A DNA stretch of 64,000 bases from JAHFPN01 sp963765745 (GTDB taxonomy: Bacteria; Pseudomonadota; Alphaproteobacteria; Rhizobiales; Xanthobacteraceae). A program made the translations under genes and the position numbers. Below are positions 17,162-25,739 of the stretch, piece by piece. A model generated the notes under the pieces. It ran no database searches. It worked only from the letters and a program-made list of their open reading frames with translations, and was not told the origin of the DNA. Position 1 is the stretch's first letter, and each line of letters opens with the position of its first letter. Location of the stretch: positions 372,001 through 436,000 of the forward strand of contig CAVXXM010000003.1 of assembly GCA_963765745.1 (NCBI GenBank), given 5' to 3'.

Positions 17162-17408
17162 TAGTCGGGCTGTCGTTCCCTATCCGAATCAGAAAGTTGC
17201 GCGGAGGCCCCGCATAGGGCGGGCGAGGTAGGCCGGAACGGGGTAGCAAGTCAAATCGGGCACTTAGAGGCAGGTGCTCACATGCCTGCAATCTGGCTAC
17301 AACCCATACGGGTAAAGTTGCAATCATCCTACCTGTACGTTAGGGTTGTGGGCCAGCGCGAAGTCCAATGCGGACGGGCATTTCAGCGGCATAACGGGCA
17401 GGCCGGAT

Positions 17409-17597
17409 ATGGCCGAAAAGGCGCACGGAAATAGCCAAGTTCAGCCCGAACAGGTGGCAATTTACGTGGCGGACCTGGCAAGGCAGCTGAAGCAGATGGC
17501 GGAGCGTCACGGCATGCCGGAGCTCGCCTATCTTCTGGACCTCGTGCGGGCCGAAGCCGAGCTCAAATCAAGGCCAGAGCCGCGCCCGCACGCCTGA
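17409..17597 (+). CDS. Small conserved protein, function unknown
   Basis: The 62-residue protein MAEKAHGNSQVQPEQVAIYV continues into a helix ADLARQLKQMAERHGMPELAYLLDLVRAEAELK. It is predicted helical and soluble, with no motif I can name. It lies divergent to topA and convergent with dprA (stop 17597, dprA stop at 17607), leaving a shared upstream region of about 250 bases with topA. Codon use matches the neighbours and small genes of this type are common beside topA/dprA in the order, so I consider it real, but the evidence is modest. Confidence 0.62.
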   Translation: MAEKAHGNSQVQPEQVAIYVADLARQLKQMAERHGMPELAYLLDLVRAEAELKSRPEPRPHA

Positions 17598-17606
17598 TAC
17601 GGCCCG

Positions 17607-18707
17607 TCAAATCAACGAGACCAGCCCGCCGCCGTGCCGTTCGATCCGGCCGGCAAGCTCCAATTCCAAGAGCACGATCTGCACTGCACCGGCGGGTGCG
17701 CGCGCCTCGCGCACGAGATCATCCACGGCAACCGGGGTCGGCCCGAGCAGTTCCAGCACTCGTTTGCGGAGCATGTCGTCGGCGCCCACCTGATCGGCCG
17801 GCTCCGGCCGGTCGGGTTCGCGCATGGGCGGCATGGGCCGACCCAGAATCGGGGTCAGGATGTCGATCACGTCGGCAACCGAGGTCACCAGCGTCGCCCC
17901 TTGCTTCAGCAGGCGGTTGGTTCCTTGCGTGCGGGGGTCGAGCGGGGAACCCGGAACGGCGAACACCTCGCGGCCCTGTTCAAGTGCAAGCCGCGCGGTG
18001 ATCAGCGAACCCGAGCGCTCCGCGGCCTCGACGATGACGGCGCCGAGCGCAATTCCGGCGATCAGGCGGTTGCGGCGCGGGAAATCACGGGCACGGGGCT
18101 CCCAGCCGACCGGCATTTCGCCGACGGCGGCTCCGGTTGCGACGATCTGCTCGAGTAGTTCAGCATGTTCAGGGGGATAGGGCTTGTCGTGGCCGCCCGC
18201 GAGCACCGCGATCGTACCGGTCGAGAGGCTGGCGCGGTGTGCGGCCGAATCGATGCCGCGGGCGAGGCCGGAGACGATGGCAAAACCGGCAGCACCTAGC
18301 CCGCGCGCCAGCTCGCCGGCGAAACGCATGCCGGCGGCGGACGCATTGCGCGCGCCGACGATCGCCACCGCGGGCTCGGCCAGCACGGCGCCATTGCCCT
18401 GGATGGCCAGGAGCGGCGGCGCGTCGTCGATCTCGCGCAGGCGGGAGGGATATTCGGCCTCGCCGAGGGCCACCAGACGCACACCGATCTTGGCCGCGGC
18501 GGCAATCTCGGTCTCGGCCTCGGCGCGGGTGGGGATGCGCAGGCTGCCCCGGCCGCCGAAGCGGGCGAGGCCGGGCAGGGCCGCGAGCGCCGCGGCAGCG
18601 CCGCCATATTGGTTCAATAGCGCGCGGAAGGTGCGGGGGCCGACGTTCTCCGAGCGAATCAGACGCAGCCAGTCGGTACGCTGCTCGTCGGTGAGACGCC
18701 CGCTCAT
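17607..18707 (-). CDS. dprA: DNA-processing protein DprA
   Basis: The 366-residue protein starts MSGRLTDEQRTDWLRLIRSE and has a SAM-like N-terminal region (GPRTFRALLNQYGGAAAALAALPGL), the Rossmann core VAIVGARNASAAGMRFAGELARGL, FAIVSGLARGIDSAAH, the EMPVGWEPRARDFPRRNRLIAG motif, and a winged-helix end (VDDLVREARAPAGAVQIVLLELELAGRIERH). DprA loads RecA on incoming single-stranded DNA during transformation; many genomes keep it without known competence. The start ATG at 18705-18707 overlaps the plsY stop by four bases, so the two are co-translated. Confidence 0.94.
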   Translation of the reverse strand: MSGRLTDEQRTDWLRLIRSENVGPRTFRALLNQYGGAAAALAALPGLARFGGRGSLRIPTRAEAETEIAAAAKIGVRLVALGEAEYPSRLREIDDAPPLLAIQGNGAVLAEPAVAIVGARNASAAGMRFAGELARGLGAAGFAIVSGLARGIDSAAHRASLSTGTIAVLAGGHDKPYPPEHAELLEQIVATGAAVGEMPVGWEPRARDFPRRNRLIAGIALGAVIVEAAERSGSLITARLALEQGREVFAVPGSPLDPRTQGTNRLLKQGATLVTSVADVIDILTPILGRPMPPMREPDRPEPADQVGADDMLRKRVLELLGPTPVAVDDLVREARAPAGAVQIVLLELELAGRIERHGGGLVSLI

Positions 18708-19300
18708 CCGCGCGCGCCGATTTTCGGTTCGGCGCCAGTGAGAAGGCGGCCGATATTGGTGCGATGGGTGAACCAGAGGAGCAGGCTGAGGATCGCGAAC
18801 AGGCCTGCTTCGAGCTGCATACTCATCGCCAGCAGTATCAAAGGCGTGGCCAGGCTCGCGGCCAGCGCCGAAAGCGACGAAATGCGGAAAATCGCGGCCA
18901 TCGCGACCCAGATCCCGATGAAGGCCAAGGCCACAGGCCAAGCGATGCCGAGCAGCACACCGATATAGGTCGCAACCCCTTTGCCGCCCTTGAAACGGAG
19001 CCAAACGGGAAATGCGTGACCGAGAAAGGCGCCGAGGCCGGCGGCGAGCGCCGCGTTGCGACCGGCAAACCAGGCGGCAAGGAGGACGGCCGCGGTTCCC
19101 TTCAGCGCGTCGAGCAGGAGCGTGGCGGCCGCGAGCGCCTTGCTGCCGGTGCGCAGCACATTGGTGGCGCCGATATTGCCCGAACCGATGTCGCGCACGT
19201 CGCCGTAGCCGCCGAGCCGGGTCAGCAGCAAGCCGAACGGAATCGAGCCGAGCAGATAGCCGGATGCGAGGGCTGCGATGATTTCGGGCGATAGAGGCAT
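18704..19300 (-). CDS. plsY: Acyl-phosphate glycerol-3-phosphate acyltransferase PlsY
   Basis: The 198-residue integral membrane protein has the PlsY motifs: GYLLGSIPFGLLL, the DIGSGNIGATNVLRTGSK block (motif 1), and WLRFKGGKGVATYIGVLLG (motif 2), and about five to seven membrane helices. It transfers the acyl group from acyl phosphate to glycerol 3-phosphate, the first step of phospholipid synthesis, in the inner membrane. Length is normal. It overlaps dprA by four bases. In related genomes pyrC usually lies upstream; here it is replaced by repeats at 19308-19485. Confidence 0.94.
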   Translation of the reverse strand: MPLSPEIIAALASGYLLGSIPFGLLLTRLGGYGDVRDIGSGNIGATNVLRTGSKALAAATLLLDALKGTAAVLLAAWFAGRNAALAAGLGAFLGHAFPVWLRFKGGKGVATYIGVLLGIAWPVALAFIGIWVAMAAIFRISSLSALAASLATPLILLAMSMQLEAGLFAILSLLLWFTHRTNIGRLLTGAEPKIGARG

Positions 19301-19307
19301 GGCCGTT

Positions 19308-19485
19308 GCGTCATCCTTCGAGGCTTGGGCTTCGCCCTCGCACCTCAGGATGACGCAACATTTTGCAATCCGAAAGCCCCGTCATCCTGAGGTGGCTGCC
19401 ACCGATCTCCGGTTTACCCGAGATCGGCAATTTGACTGCGCAAGTCGGCTATAGCCGACTTGCATGGCAGCCCTCGAAGGATGAC
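19308..19485. repeat. Two intergenic palindromic repeats of the GTCATCC family, the second carrying a nested element
   Basis: The first copy (19308-19356) runs GCGTCATCCTTCGAGG to CCTCAGGATGACGC. The second (19381-19485) has GTCATCCTGAGG and CCTCGAAGGATGAC ends, and its apex is split by the two-hairpin element CCGATCTCC...GAGATCGG (19402-19427) and GCAAGTCGGC...GCCGACTTGC (19440-19463). The same element is found in a different host repeat at 95-158. The insertion is flanked by GGCTGCCA and TGGCAGCC, the arms of the host hairpin. The stretch holds no gene. Confidence 0.8.
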
Positions 19486-19496
19486 GGTGTGGCGCG

Positions 19497-20909
19497 CTAT
19501 CCTGCGTGTCGGCGCGGCGGGGGAGAGGGCTCCTTCAGTCGCAATCCCTCTTCGATCGCTTTCGCTTCGTCCTTGTAGACGACCAGATCCTTCGGCCGCT
19601 CCGCCTTCAGGAGCCGCGTCGTGTCCGCGGTGAAGTGCCCTTTCTTGACGTCGGCGACAACGAAATTGTCGATATCGGTCTCGCAATACATGCAGCGCAG
19701 CATCGCGCGGTCCTGCGCGGCCGTGCTCACGATGTAGAATTTGTTGCGTACGTACTGGGCTTCCATCGGCTCGTGCACGATACAGTTGGCGTTGGCACAG
19801 CGAATGCCGGAATGGATCGGCTGCTCATAGACCGGAAACGGATGTTTCTCGAAGCCGCCGTCGAATTTGTGCAGCGAGACGTTCTTGTGCAGGCCGAGCA
19901 GCAGCGAGATCAGCGCCATGCGCACCGGCACGCCATAGGCCGCCTGCTGGAAATAGACCGCGCGGCGGTCGGAATCGACCTCGGCGTCGAGCTCGCCGAC
20001 GCGCGGCAGCGGGTGCAGCACGCTGGCGTCGGAATATTTCGGCTCGTCGAGGAATTTGGCGTCGATCTTCGGATAGGCTTGGTCCTTCTCCGCCCAGCGC
20101 TCTTTCTGAAAGCGTGTGACGTACACCGCATCGACCTTCTGTTCGATCACGCTGATGTCGTGATCGATTTCGGGACCAGAGAACAGCGATTGCTGATGCG
20201 GCTCGTCAGGCGTCACGTAGAGCGCGTCGATTGAGGCGTTCGACACGAACTTGCAATGAAACTCCTCGCGCAGCCGCCGGTCGACGTGCGCGGGCAACTC
20301 CATGCCCTTGGCCGGCATCGGCTCGATATTGGCGCCGAAACGCGCCAGCGCATAGACGAAGGAATGGATCGTGCGGCTGCCGCGCAGATCGCCGGAAATC
20401 GCGACCTTCAGATTCTTCAGACTCTTGTTCTTTCTCTTAAGGGTGAAGAGATCGCACAGCGTCTGCGTCGGATGCTCGTGGCCGCCGTCGCCGCCGTTGA
20501 TAACGGGGATCGGCGAGTATTCGGCGGCGAGACGCGCGGCGCCGTCGCGCGGATGGCGAATGACGAGAACGTCGGCGTAGTTGGCGATCACCCGAACGGA
20601 GTCGGCCAGACTCTCGCCCTTGGCGGCCGAGCTGGTGGCCGGATCGGCGCTGGTGATGAAGTCGCCACCCAGGCGCAGCATCGCGCTCTCGAACGAGAGG
20701 CGCGTCCTAGTGCTCGGTTCGTAGAACAGGCTCGCCAGGATGGAGTTGGGGGCGAGATTGGTGCTCTTGGCGATGCGGTAGGGAATGTTCGGATCGGGAA
20801 GCTCTTGGAGAAACGCTTCCGCGATTTCGAAAATACTCTCGATGTCCTTGTTCGACAGGTCGTTGATCGAAATCACGTGGCGGGTGGTTGGGCGAGGTTT
20901 CGATACCAT
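19497..20909 (-). CDS. pyrB: Aspartate carbamoyltransferase with fused PyrI-type zinc domain
   Basis: The 470-residue protein has a full catalytic chain at about 10-345: carbamoyl-phosphate loop YEPSTRTRLSFESAM from 63, GDGGHEHPTQTLCDLFTL at 140-157, and the aspartate-loop region HPLPRVGELDAEVD from 299. A C-terminal extension of about 125 residues carries C371-x4-C376 and C406-x2-C409 in the context IRCANANCIVHEP ... LRCMYCE, closely like the zinc domain of the PyrI regulatory chain (VCPNSNCISHAEP ... KCKYCE). The ATP/CTP-binding domain of PyrI is absent. It catalyses the first committed step of pyrimidine synthesis. Typical alphaproteobacterial PyrB is near 315 residues and lacks this domain, so this may be a replaced or transferred gene. 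No pyrC follows it. Confidence 0.9.
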   Translation of the reverse strand: MVSKPRPTTRHVISINDLSNKDIESIFEIAEAFLQELPDPNIPYRIAKSTNLAPNSILASLFYEPSTRTRLSFESAMLRLGGDFITSADPATSSAAKGESLADSVRVIANYADVLVIRHPRDGAARLAAEYSPIPVINGGDGGHEHPTQTLCDLFTLKRKNKSLKNLKVAISGDLRGSRTIHSFVYALARFGANIEPMPAKGMELPAHVDRRLREEFHCKFVSNASIDALYVTPDEPHQQSLFSGPEIDHDISVIEQKVDAVYVTRFQKERWAEKDQAYPKIDAKFLDEPKYSDASVLHPLPRVGELDAEVDSDRRAVYFQQAAYGVPVRMALISLLLGLHKNVSLHKFDGGFEKHPFPVYEQPIHSGIRCANANCIVHEPMEAQYVRNKFYIVSTAAQDRAMLRCMYCETDIDNFVVADVKKGHFTADTTRLLKAERPKDLVVYKDEAKAIEEGLRLKEPSPPPRRHAG

Positions 20910-21111
20910 CTCTGCCGCTCAGCGTGTCCAGCGCGCGGGAGTTCGCGCGGAAAATTCCTCGCAGCCGGGCAGGTGCCGGCGGCCGCGTGGGGCCCAAGTC
21001 ATGCGATCGACCATGTTCTGAAGGTAGTTGCTTAATAGGAGTCCGTGGCCGCGGCAAGCGGCGTGTGCCGCCACGTGCTACGATGTTCTCGGTCCATTGG
21101 TTCGATTCACC

Positions 21112-22773
21112 ATGTCAGCGCCGCTGCCGTTCGTTACTCACGAGGTGTTCAACCAGACCCCGCCCTTGGGAAACGTCGACCTTTGGGGCGGCGATCCGGC
21201 GCTGGTCGGCGGGGTAAAAGCCTTTGCCGCACCGGGAAACGCGGACGTCGCCGCGCTCGCGAGCTTCGGCAAGCGCTGGGGTCAGGCCGAGTTCTTCGAA
21301 TTCGGCCGGCTCGCCAACGAATACCCCCCGAAGCTGAAGACCCACGACGCAAAAGGCTTCCGCGCCGACGTGGTGGAGTTCCACCCGGCCTATCACGCGC
21401 TGATGCGCGAGAGCATGGCCGCGGGCATCCACAGCTCTACCTGGGGACCGGACGGCAAGCTCGCGGCGCCAGGCGCGCACGTCATCCGCGCGGCACGGCT
21501 CCATATGTCGGCGGAAGTGGAACAGGGCCATCAATGCCCCATCGTCATGACACACGCTGCGACCGCGGCATTGCTCGCTGAGCCGACGCTGGTCGAGGAA
21601 TGGCTGCCGCGTATCCGCTCGCACGAGTACGACCCCTCCTTCCGCAAGGCGTCCGAGAAGAAGGGCGTCACGCTCGGCATGGGCATGACCGAAAAGCAGG
21701 GTGGCAGCGACGTACGCGCCAACACCACGCGCGCGGAACCCGACGGCGACGCGTGGCGCGTCACCGGGCACAAGTGGTTCCTGTCGGCGCCGATGTGCGA
21801 CGCCTTCCTGGTGCTGGCGCAGGCCAAGGCCGGACTCAGCTGCTTCCTGCTGCCGCGCTTCAAGCCGGACGGCTCGCCGAATGCGATGCGCCTGGTGCGG
21901 CTCAAGGGCAAGCTCGGCAACCATTCGAATGCGTCATCCGAGGTCGAGTTCGAAGGCGCCTATGCGCGCCGCTGCGGCCCGGAAGGCGAGGGGGTCAAGA
22001 CCATCATCCAGATGGTTCAGCTGACCAGGCTCGATTGCGTGATCGGCTCGCTCGGCATCATGCGCTCGGCGCTGATGCAGGCGATCCATCACGTGCGCCA
22101 TCGCATCGTGTTCCAGAAGAAGCTCGTGGATCAGCCGCTGATGCGCGCCGTGCTCGCGGATCTGGCGCTCGAACGCGAGGGGTCGCTGGCGCTCGGACTC
22201 AGGCTGGCGTCGGCGTTCGATCGCGCTGCGAGCGATCCGCAGGAGGCCGCTTTCGCACGGCTCGTGACGCCCGTGGCCAAGCTTCTGGTCTGCAAGAGCG
22301 TACCCGGTTTCGTCTACGAGACGCTCGAGTGCCTGGGCGGCAACGGCTACGTGGAAGAAGGCCCGCTGGCGCGGCTCTATCGCGAGGCGCCGCTCAACGC
22401 GATTTGGGAAGGCTCGGGCAACATCATGGCGCTCGATCTGCTGCGCGGCGCCGCGCGCGAGCGCGACGGTATCGAGCAGATTCTGAACGGGTTCGCAAAG
22501 TCGCTGTCGGATCTCCCGCACGCCCGCGCCGCGCTCGACCGGGTCAAGGCCGGGTTCAGCGGGGCCGATCGCGAGGCGCGAGCGCGGCGCACCGGCGAAA
22601 CGCTGGCGCTGCTCGCCGCCACGGCCGCGCTCAAAGCGTCGGCGCCGGCCGAGATCACCGAGGCTTACGCCGTGACTCGGCTCGGCGGCCTTGCGGCGCG
22701 CAATTACGGAAACCCGGTTCCGGGACCACTGGCCGAAGGGCTTCTGCAGCGGGCGTTAGCCGAGGTTGCCTGA
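21112..22773 (+). CDS. AidB-like acyl-CoA dehydrogenase
   Basis: The 553-residue protein starts at ATG 21112 (MSAPLPFVTHEVFNQTPPLG). The opening FNQTPPLGNVDLWGGDPALVGGV matches AidB, the flavoprotein of the adaptive response to alkylation, rather than short-chain acyl-CoA dehydrogenases. Further family signs are GMGMTEKQGGSDVRANTTRA, KWFLSAPMCDAFLVLAQA, ECLGGNGYVEEGPLARLYREAPLNAIWEGSGNIMALDLLR. AidB binds FAD and DNA and may destroy alkylating agents; its real substrate is unsettled. There is no ada gene nearby, so induction by alkylation cannot be inferred here. Frame intact. Confidence 0.87.
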   Translation: MSAPLPFVTHEVFNQTPPLGNVDLWGGDPALVGGVKAFAAPGNADVAALASFGKRWGQAEFFEFGRLANEYPPKLKTHDAKGFRADVVEFHPAYHALMRESMAAGIHSSTWGPDGKLAAPGAHVIRAARLHMSAEVEQGHQCPIVMTHAATAALLAEPTLVEEWLPRIRSHEYDPSFRKASEKKGVTLGMGMTEKQGGSDVRANTTRAEPDGDAWRVTGHKWFLSAPMCDAFLVLAQAKAGLSCFLLPRFKPDGSPNAMRLVRLKGKLGNHSNASSEVEFEGAYARRCGPEGEGVKTIIQMVQLTRLDCVIGSLGIMRSALMQAIHHVRHRIVFQKKLVDQPLMRAVLADLALEREGSLALGLRLASAFDRAASDPQEAAFARLVTPVAKLLVCKSVPGFVYETLECLGGNGYVEEGPLARLYREAPLNAIWEGSGNIMALDLLRGAARERDGIEQILNGFAKSLSDLPHARAALDRVKAGFSGADREARARRTGETLALLAATAALKASAPAEITEAYAVTRLGGLAARNYGNPVPGPLAEGLLQRALAEVA

Positions 22774-22872
22774 GGCCAAGTACTTAAGACTCTAGGCAAT
22801 TTGGCGTCACACTGTCGCCCAAGTCCATTCAGTAGCTATTCATTGGTGGGATGGAAAAATGTCGCCATGATT

Positions 22873-22914
22873 CCCGTGCAAGTTCACGGGAGCAGACGCC
22901 CGCCGAAACGGCGG
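22873..22914 (+). promoter_or_regulatory. Two short hairpins in the leader of the small secreted protein gene
   Basis: CCCGTG/CACGGG (22873-22890) and CCGCCG/CGGCGG with an AAA loop (22900-22914) lie 21-62 bases before the ATG, just ahead of a GAGAGGTT ribosome-binding site. They could shape mRNA stability or start access. No known riboswitch family is recognised. Confidence 0.4.
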
Positions 22915-22934
22915 AACAGAGAGGTTAGACTTCC

Positions 22935-23339
22935 ATGAGGAATGCAACGAACAAGATCGCAGCGCTTGGCGTCGCCACCGCGCTGGCGGTGAGCGCACTG
23001 GCTCCGACGGCCGCTTTCGCGGCGCCGGTCGGCACGCGTGCGGCTCAACTCGAAAAGTCCTTCACGGGTAACGTCGTCGAGGTGCAGTGGCCGCGTCGCG
23101 GCCGCTGGATCGCGCCGGCGATCGCCGGCGCCATCATCGGCGGAGCGATCATCGCGGGCTCGCGGCCGTACGGCTATTATGACGGCCCCTATGGCTATTA
23201 CGACGGCCCGCCGCCGCCTCCGGGCTACTACCAGGCTCCGCCTCCGGCTTACTACGAGCCGTCTCCGCGCGGCGGCCCGCGCCAGTGCTGGGTCGAGTCG
23301 GGCCCGAACGGCGCCACCGGTTATTGGAGTCCGTGCTGA
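22935..23339 (+). CDS. Small exported glycine/tyrosine/proline-rich protein
   Basis: The 134-residue protein has a signal peptide (residues 1-29, ending AAFAAP). Then come GRWIAPAIAGAIIGGAIIAGSRP, a hydrophobic glycine-zipper-like stretch, and a low-complexity repeat YGYYDGPYGYYDGPPPPPGYYQAPPPAYYEP, ending in QCWVESGPNGATGYWSPC with two cysteines. Proteins of this make-up are very common in Bradyrhizobium-like genomes, where they are annotated only as hypothetical or BA14K-like. It is likely envelope-associated. A clear terminator follows at 23368. No function can be assigned. Confidence 0.72.
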   Translation: MRNATNKIAALGVATALAVSALAPTAAFAAPVGTRAAQLEKSFTGNVVEVQWPRRGRWIAPAIAGAIIGGAIIAGSRPYGYYDGPYGYYDGPPPPPGYYQAPPPAYYEPSPRGGPRQCWVESGPNGATGYWSPC

Positions 23340-23367
23340 CGGTCTGACCGGCGATTTTGAAGCGAAG

Positions 23368-23392
23368 CGGCGGGCGCTTGGCCCGCCGTTTT
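23368..23392 (+). terminator. Rho-independent terminator of the small secreted protein gene
   Basis: CGGCGGGC (23368-23375) pairs with GCCCGCCG (23381-23388) around a five-base loop and is followed by TTTT. It ends the gene at 22935-23339 just before the convergent transporter gene. Confidence 0.85.
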
Positions 23393-23396
23393 CGTT

Positions 23397-24332
23397 TCAA
23401 GGCGCGAGCCAGGCGGCTGCCGCGAGCGCGAGCGGGATGGTAGCGAGCGCCACGACGGTCTCGAAGGTGAGGATGTGCGCCAAGAGCGGCGCGTCGCCGC
23501 CCATCTGGCGTGCGAGTACGTAGGAGCCGGGCGCCGACGGTACGCTCGATGCGACGGCCACGACGGAAAGCGCCGCGCCCGACAGCCCGAACGCATAGCC
23601 GAGCCCGATCGCGATGGCGGGCATGGCGAATAGTTTCAAGATCGTGGTCACGATTACCGTCGCGTGCGGCCGCCACAACTTATCGAGATCGAGCCCGGCG
23701 CCGACCGCGAGCAACCCGAGCGCGAGCGCCGCGCGGCCGAGGATTTCGGCGAAATTGACCGCAACTTTCGGCAGCGGCAGACCGGAAAGGTTCAGCGCGA
23801 GGCCGGCGAGCACCGACCAGATCAGCGGGTTGCGCAGGATCTGGCCGGCGACGACGCGTGCATCGGGCGATTTGTCGGCCGCGTACCAAGCCAGCACCAG
23901 CACGCAGAGGAAATTCAGCAGCGGCACCATGGCGACGATCGCCACGGAAGCGAGCGCGAGCCCCAAGGCGCCGTGCAGACCGCCGGCGATGGCGAGCGCC
24001 ACATAAGTGTTCCAGCGCACCGCGCCCTGAAACACGGACGTGAAGGCGGGTCCGGAGAGCTTGAGAGAGCTCGCGAGCAGCGGCTTGCACACGATCAGCG
24101 CGACCGAAAGCGTCACGATCGCCACGGCCAGTGCGCCGCCGACGCCCGCCGCCGGCACGCGCGCGAGATCGCTGGTCGCGGTCGTGACCATCAGCAGCGC
24201 CGGGAACAGCACGTAATAGACCAGACGTTCGAGGACATCCCACGAATGGCGCTCGGGCAAGAGCGCGCGCTTCAGCACGACGCCGAGCGCGATCACAAGG
24301 AAGACGGGGATGAGTGCGGTAACGACGGCCAT
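23397..24332 (-). CDS. AEC family transporter (auxin efflux carrier-like permease)
   Basis: The 311-residue protein is built of about ten membrane helices, starting MAVVTALIPVFLVIALGVVL and carrying RHSWDVLERLVYYVLFPALL near the start and NPLIWSVLAGLALNLSGLPLP in the middle, the pattern of the AEC/PIN-like family (bile acid:sodium symporter fold) that includes malonate and malate permeases such as MdcF. Membrane location is certain from composition; the substrate is not inferable. Transcribed alone, divergent from the NAD(P)-binding protein gene at 24453. Frame intact. Confidence 0.88.
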   Translation of the reverse strand: MAVVTALIPVFLVIALGVVLKRALLPERHSWDVLERLVYYVLFPALLMVTTATSDLARVPAAGVGGALAVAIVTLSVALIVCKPLLASSLKLSGPAFTSVFQGAVRWNTYVALAIAGGLHGALGLALASVAIVAMVPLLNFLCVLVLAWYAADKSPDARVVAGQILRNPLIWSVLAGLALNLSGLPLPKVAVNFAEILGRAALALGLLAVGAGLDLDKLWRPHATVIVTTILKLFAMPAIAIGLGYAFGLSGAALSVVAVASSVPSAPGSYVLARQMGGDAPLLAHILTFETVVALATIPLALAAAAWLAP

Positions 24333-24452
24333 TTCAGGATTCGCAGGGTGGGCGCGCTTGTCTTAGCCGAGCGTGGGCCGGTGGGCGAGGGTGCGGTGTC
24401 CGCCGCGCCCAGAAATCGCTAGACTGCCGGCTTCAACGGCAAAGGGTGACGA

Positions 24453-25064
24453 ATGAAAATCGCATTAATCGGAGCTTCCGGCCGCGTGGGGTCGCGCATC
24501 ATCACCGAGGCACTCGCGCGCGGGCATCAGGTCACGGCCATCGCGCGCAATCCGGAGAAGATCGAGAGCCGCGCCGGGGTCGTCGCCAATAAGGGCGATC
24601 TCGGCCATTCCGCGGGCCTCGCGCCGCTCCTGAAGGGCCATGATGCGGTGATCAGCGCGGTGCGCTTCGTCGGGGCGGACGCGGCAAGCTTGCTCGAAGC
24701 GGTAAAACAGGCCGGCGTGAAGCGGCTGCTAGTGGTCGGCGGCGCGGGCAGCCTCGAGGTCGCGCCCGGAGTGATGTTGATCACGACGCCGCAGTTTCCC
24801 GAAATGGCGAAGCCGGAGGCCACGGCCGGGCTCGAATTCCTGAACGTGCTGCGCGGCGAGAAGGAACTCGACTGGGTGTTCGTCTCGCCGGGTGCGCTGC
24901 TGGCGCCGGGCGAGCGGCTCGGCAAATACCGTCTCGGTAAGGATCAGTTGCTGAAGGACGAAAGTGGCAAGAGCTCGATCTCGATGGAGGACTTCGCCAT
25001 CGCGATGGTCGACGAGCTGGAGAAGCAGAAGCACCACCGCCAGCGCTTCCACGTCGCCTATTAG
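24453..25064 (+). CDS. NAD(P)-binding oxidoreductase, YwnB/SDR-a5-like
   Basis: The 203-residue protein begins MKIALIGASGRVGSRIITEAL, a classic NAD(P)-binding GxxGxxG Rossmann start, then HQVTAIARNPEKI, LAPLLKGHDAVISAVRF, and KRLLVVGGAGSLEVAPG. This matches the atypical short-chain dehydrogenase group of NmrA/YwnB/BlvrB type, which bind NAD(P)H and often serve as sensors or flavin reductases. The catalytic Tyr-x3-Lys of classic SDRs is not evident. The stop codon overlaps the first base of the repeat at 25064. Confidence 0.85.
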   Translation: MKIALIGASGRVGSRIITEALARGHQVTAIARNPEKIESRAGVVANKGDLGHSAGLAPLLKGHDAVISAVRFVGADAASLLEAVKQAGVKRLLVVGGAGSLEVAPGVMLITTPQFPEMAKPEATAGLEFLNVLRGEKELDWVFVSPGALLAPGERLGKYRLGKDQLLKDESGKSSISMEDFAIAMVDELEKQKHHRQRFHVAY

Positions 25065-25163
25065 TCATTCCGGGGCGCGCCGCTTGGCGCGAGCCCGGAA
25101 TCCATATTCACAGCCGGTGGTTATGGATTCCGGGCTCCTCGCTTCGCTCGGCCCCGGAATGAC
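25064..25163. repeat. Intergenic palindromic repeat, GTCATTCCGG family
   Basis: The ends are GTCATTCCGGGG and CCCCGGAATGAC, with the inner pair CCCGGAATCCATA and TTATGGATTCCGGG. It is the uninterrupted form of the repeat at 75-245 and fills the gap between the NAD(P)-binding gene and ruvX. Confidence 0.8.
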
Positions 25164-25185
25164 GAGTGAAAATGCTCGATATGAT

Positions 25186-25657
25186 TCAGCCGCGCGCCAG
25201 CCGGTCGAGCGCGCCCTGTAGAATGAACACGGCGGCGTGCTGATCGATCACCGCCGCGCGCTTCGCGCGGCTGGCGTCCTGCGCGATCAATTCGCGCTCG
25301 ACCGCGGCGGTGGAGAGCCGCTCGTCCCAGAGCGCGATCGGAAGCTCGGTGCGCGCCGCCAGATTGCGCGCGAAGGCACGGACCGATTGCGCCGCCGGGC
25401 CTTCGGAGCCGTCCATGTTCAGCGGCAGGCCGAGCACGAAGCCGACGGCGTCGCGCTCGGCCGCGAGCTTCAGCAGCCGCGCCGCGTCGGCGGTGAATTT
25501 CGTGCGCGCGATGGTCTCGACCGCGGCGGCGAGGCGGCGGTCCGGATCGCTGGCGGCCACGCCGATGGTCTTGGCTGCCGAGATCGAGGCCGAGCAGCGT
25601 GCCGCGCGGCGGCAGGTGTTGCGCGGCTTCGATAAGCGGGAGCACGGGCGCGGGCAT
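25186..25657 (-). CDS. ruvX: Pre-16S rRNA nuclease / Holliday-junction resolvase-like protein, one frameshift
   Basis: Two frames join into a protein of about 157 residues of the RuvX/YqgF family: an N-terminus MPAPVLPLIEAAQHLPPRGT followed by LLGLDLGS, then KTIGVAASDPDRRLA and, near the end, FVLGLPLNMDGSEGPAAQSVR, LPIALWDERLSTAAVERELIA and a final RAAVIDQHAAVFILQGAL. These are the RNase H-like motifs with catalytic acids. The break lies near 25578-25582 where one extra base follows LDLGS. RuvX trims the 5' end of 16S rRNA precursor and is essential in many bacteria, so the indel is probably an error. Confidence 0.88.
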
Positions 25658-25739
25658 GGCGTGCGGGTAGCATGGGCGGGCGCGCCATTCCACGGCGTTT
25701 CGGTTATGCTCCGCCCGCATTTCCAGAAGGACCCTCGCC

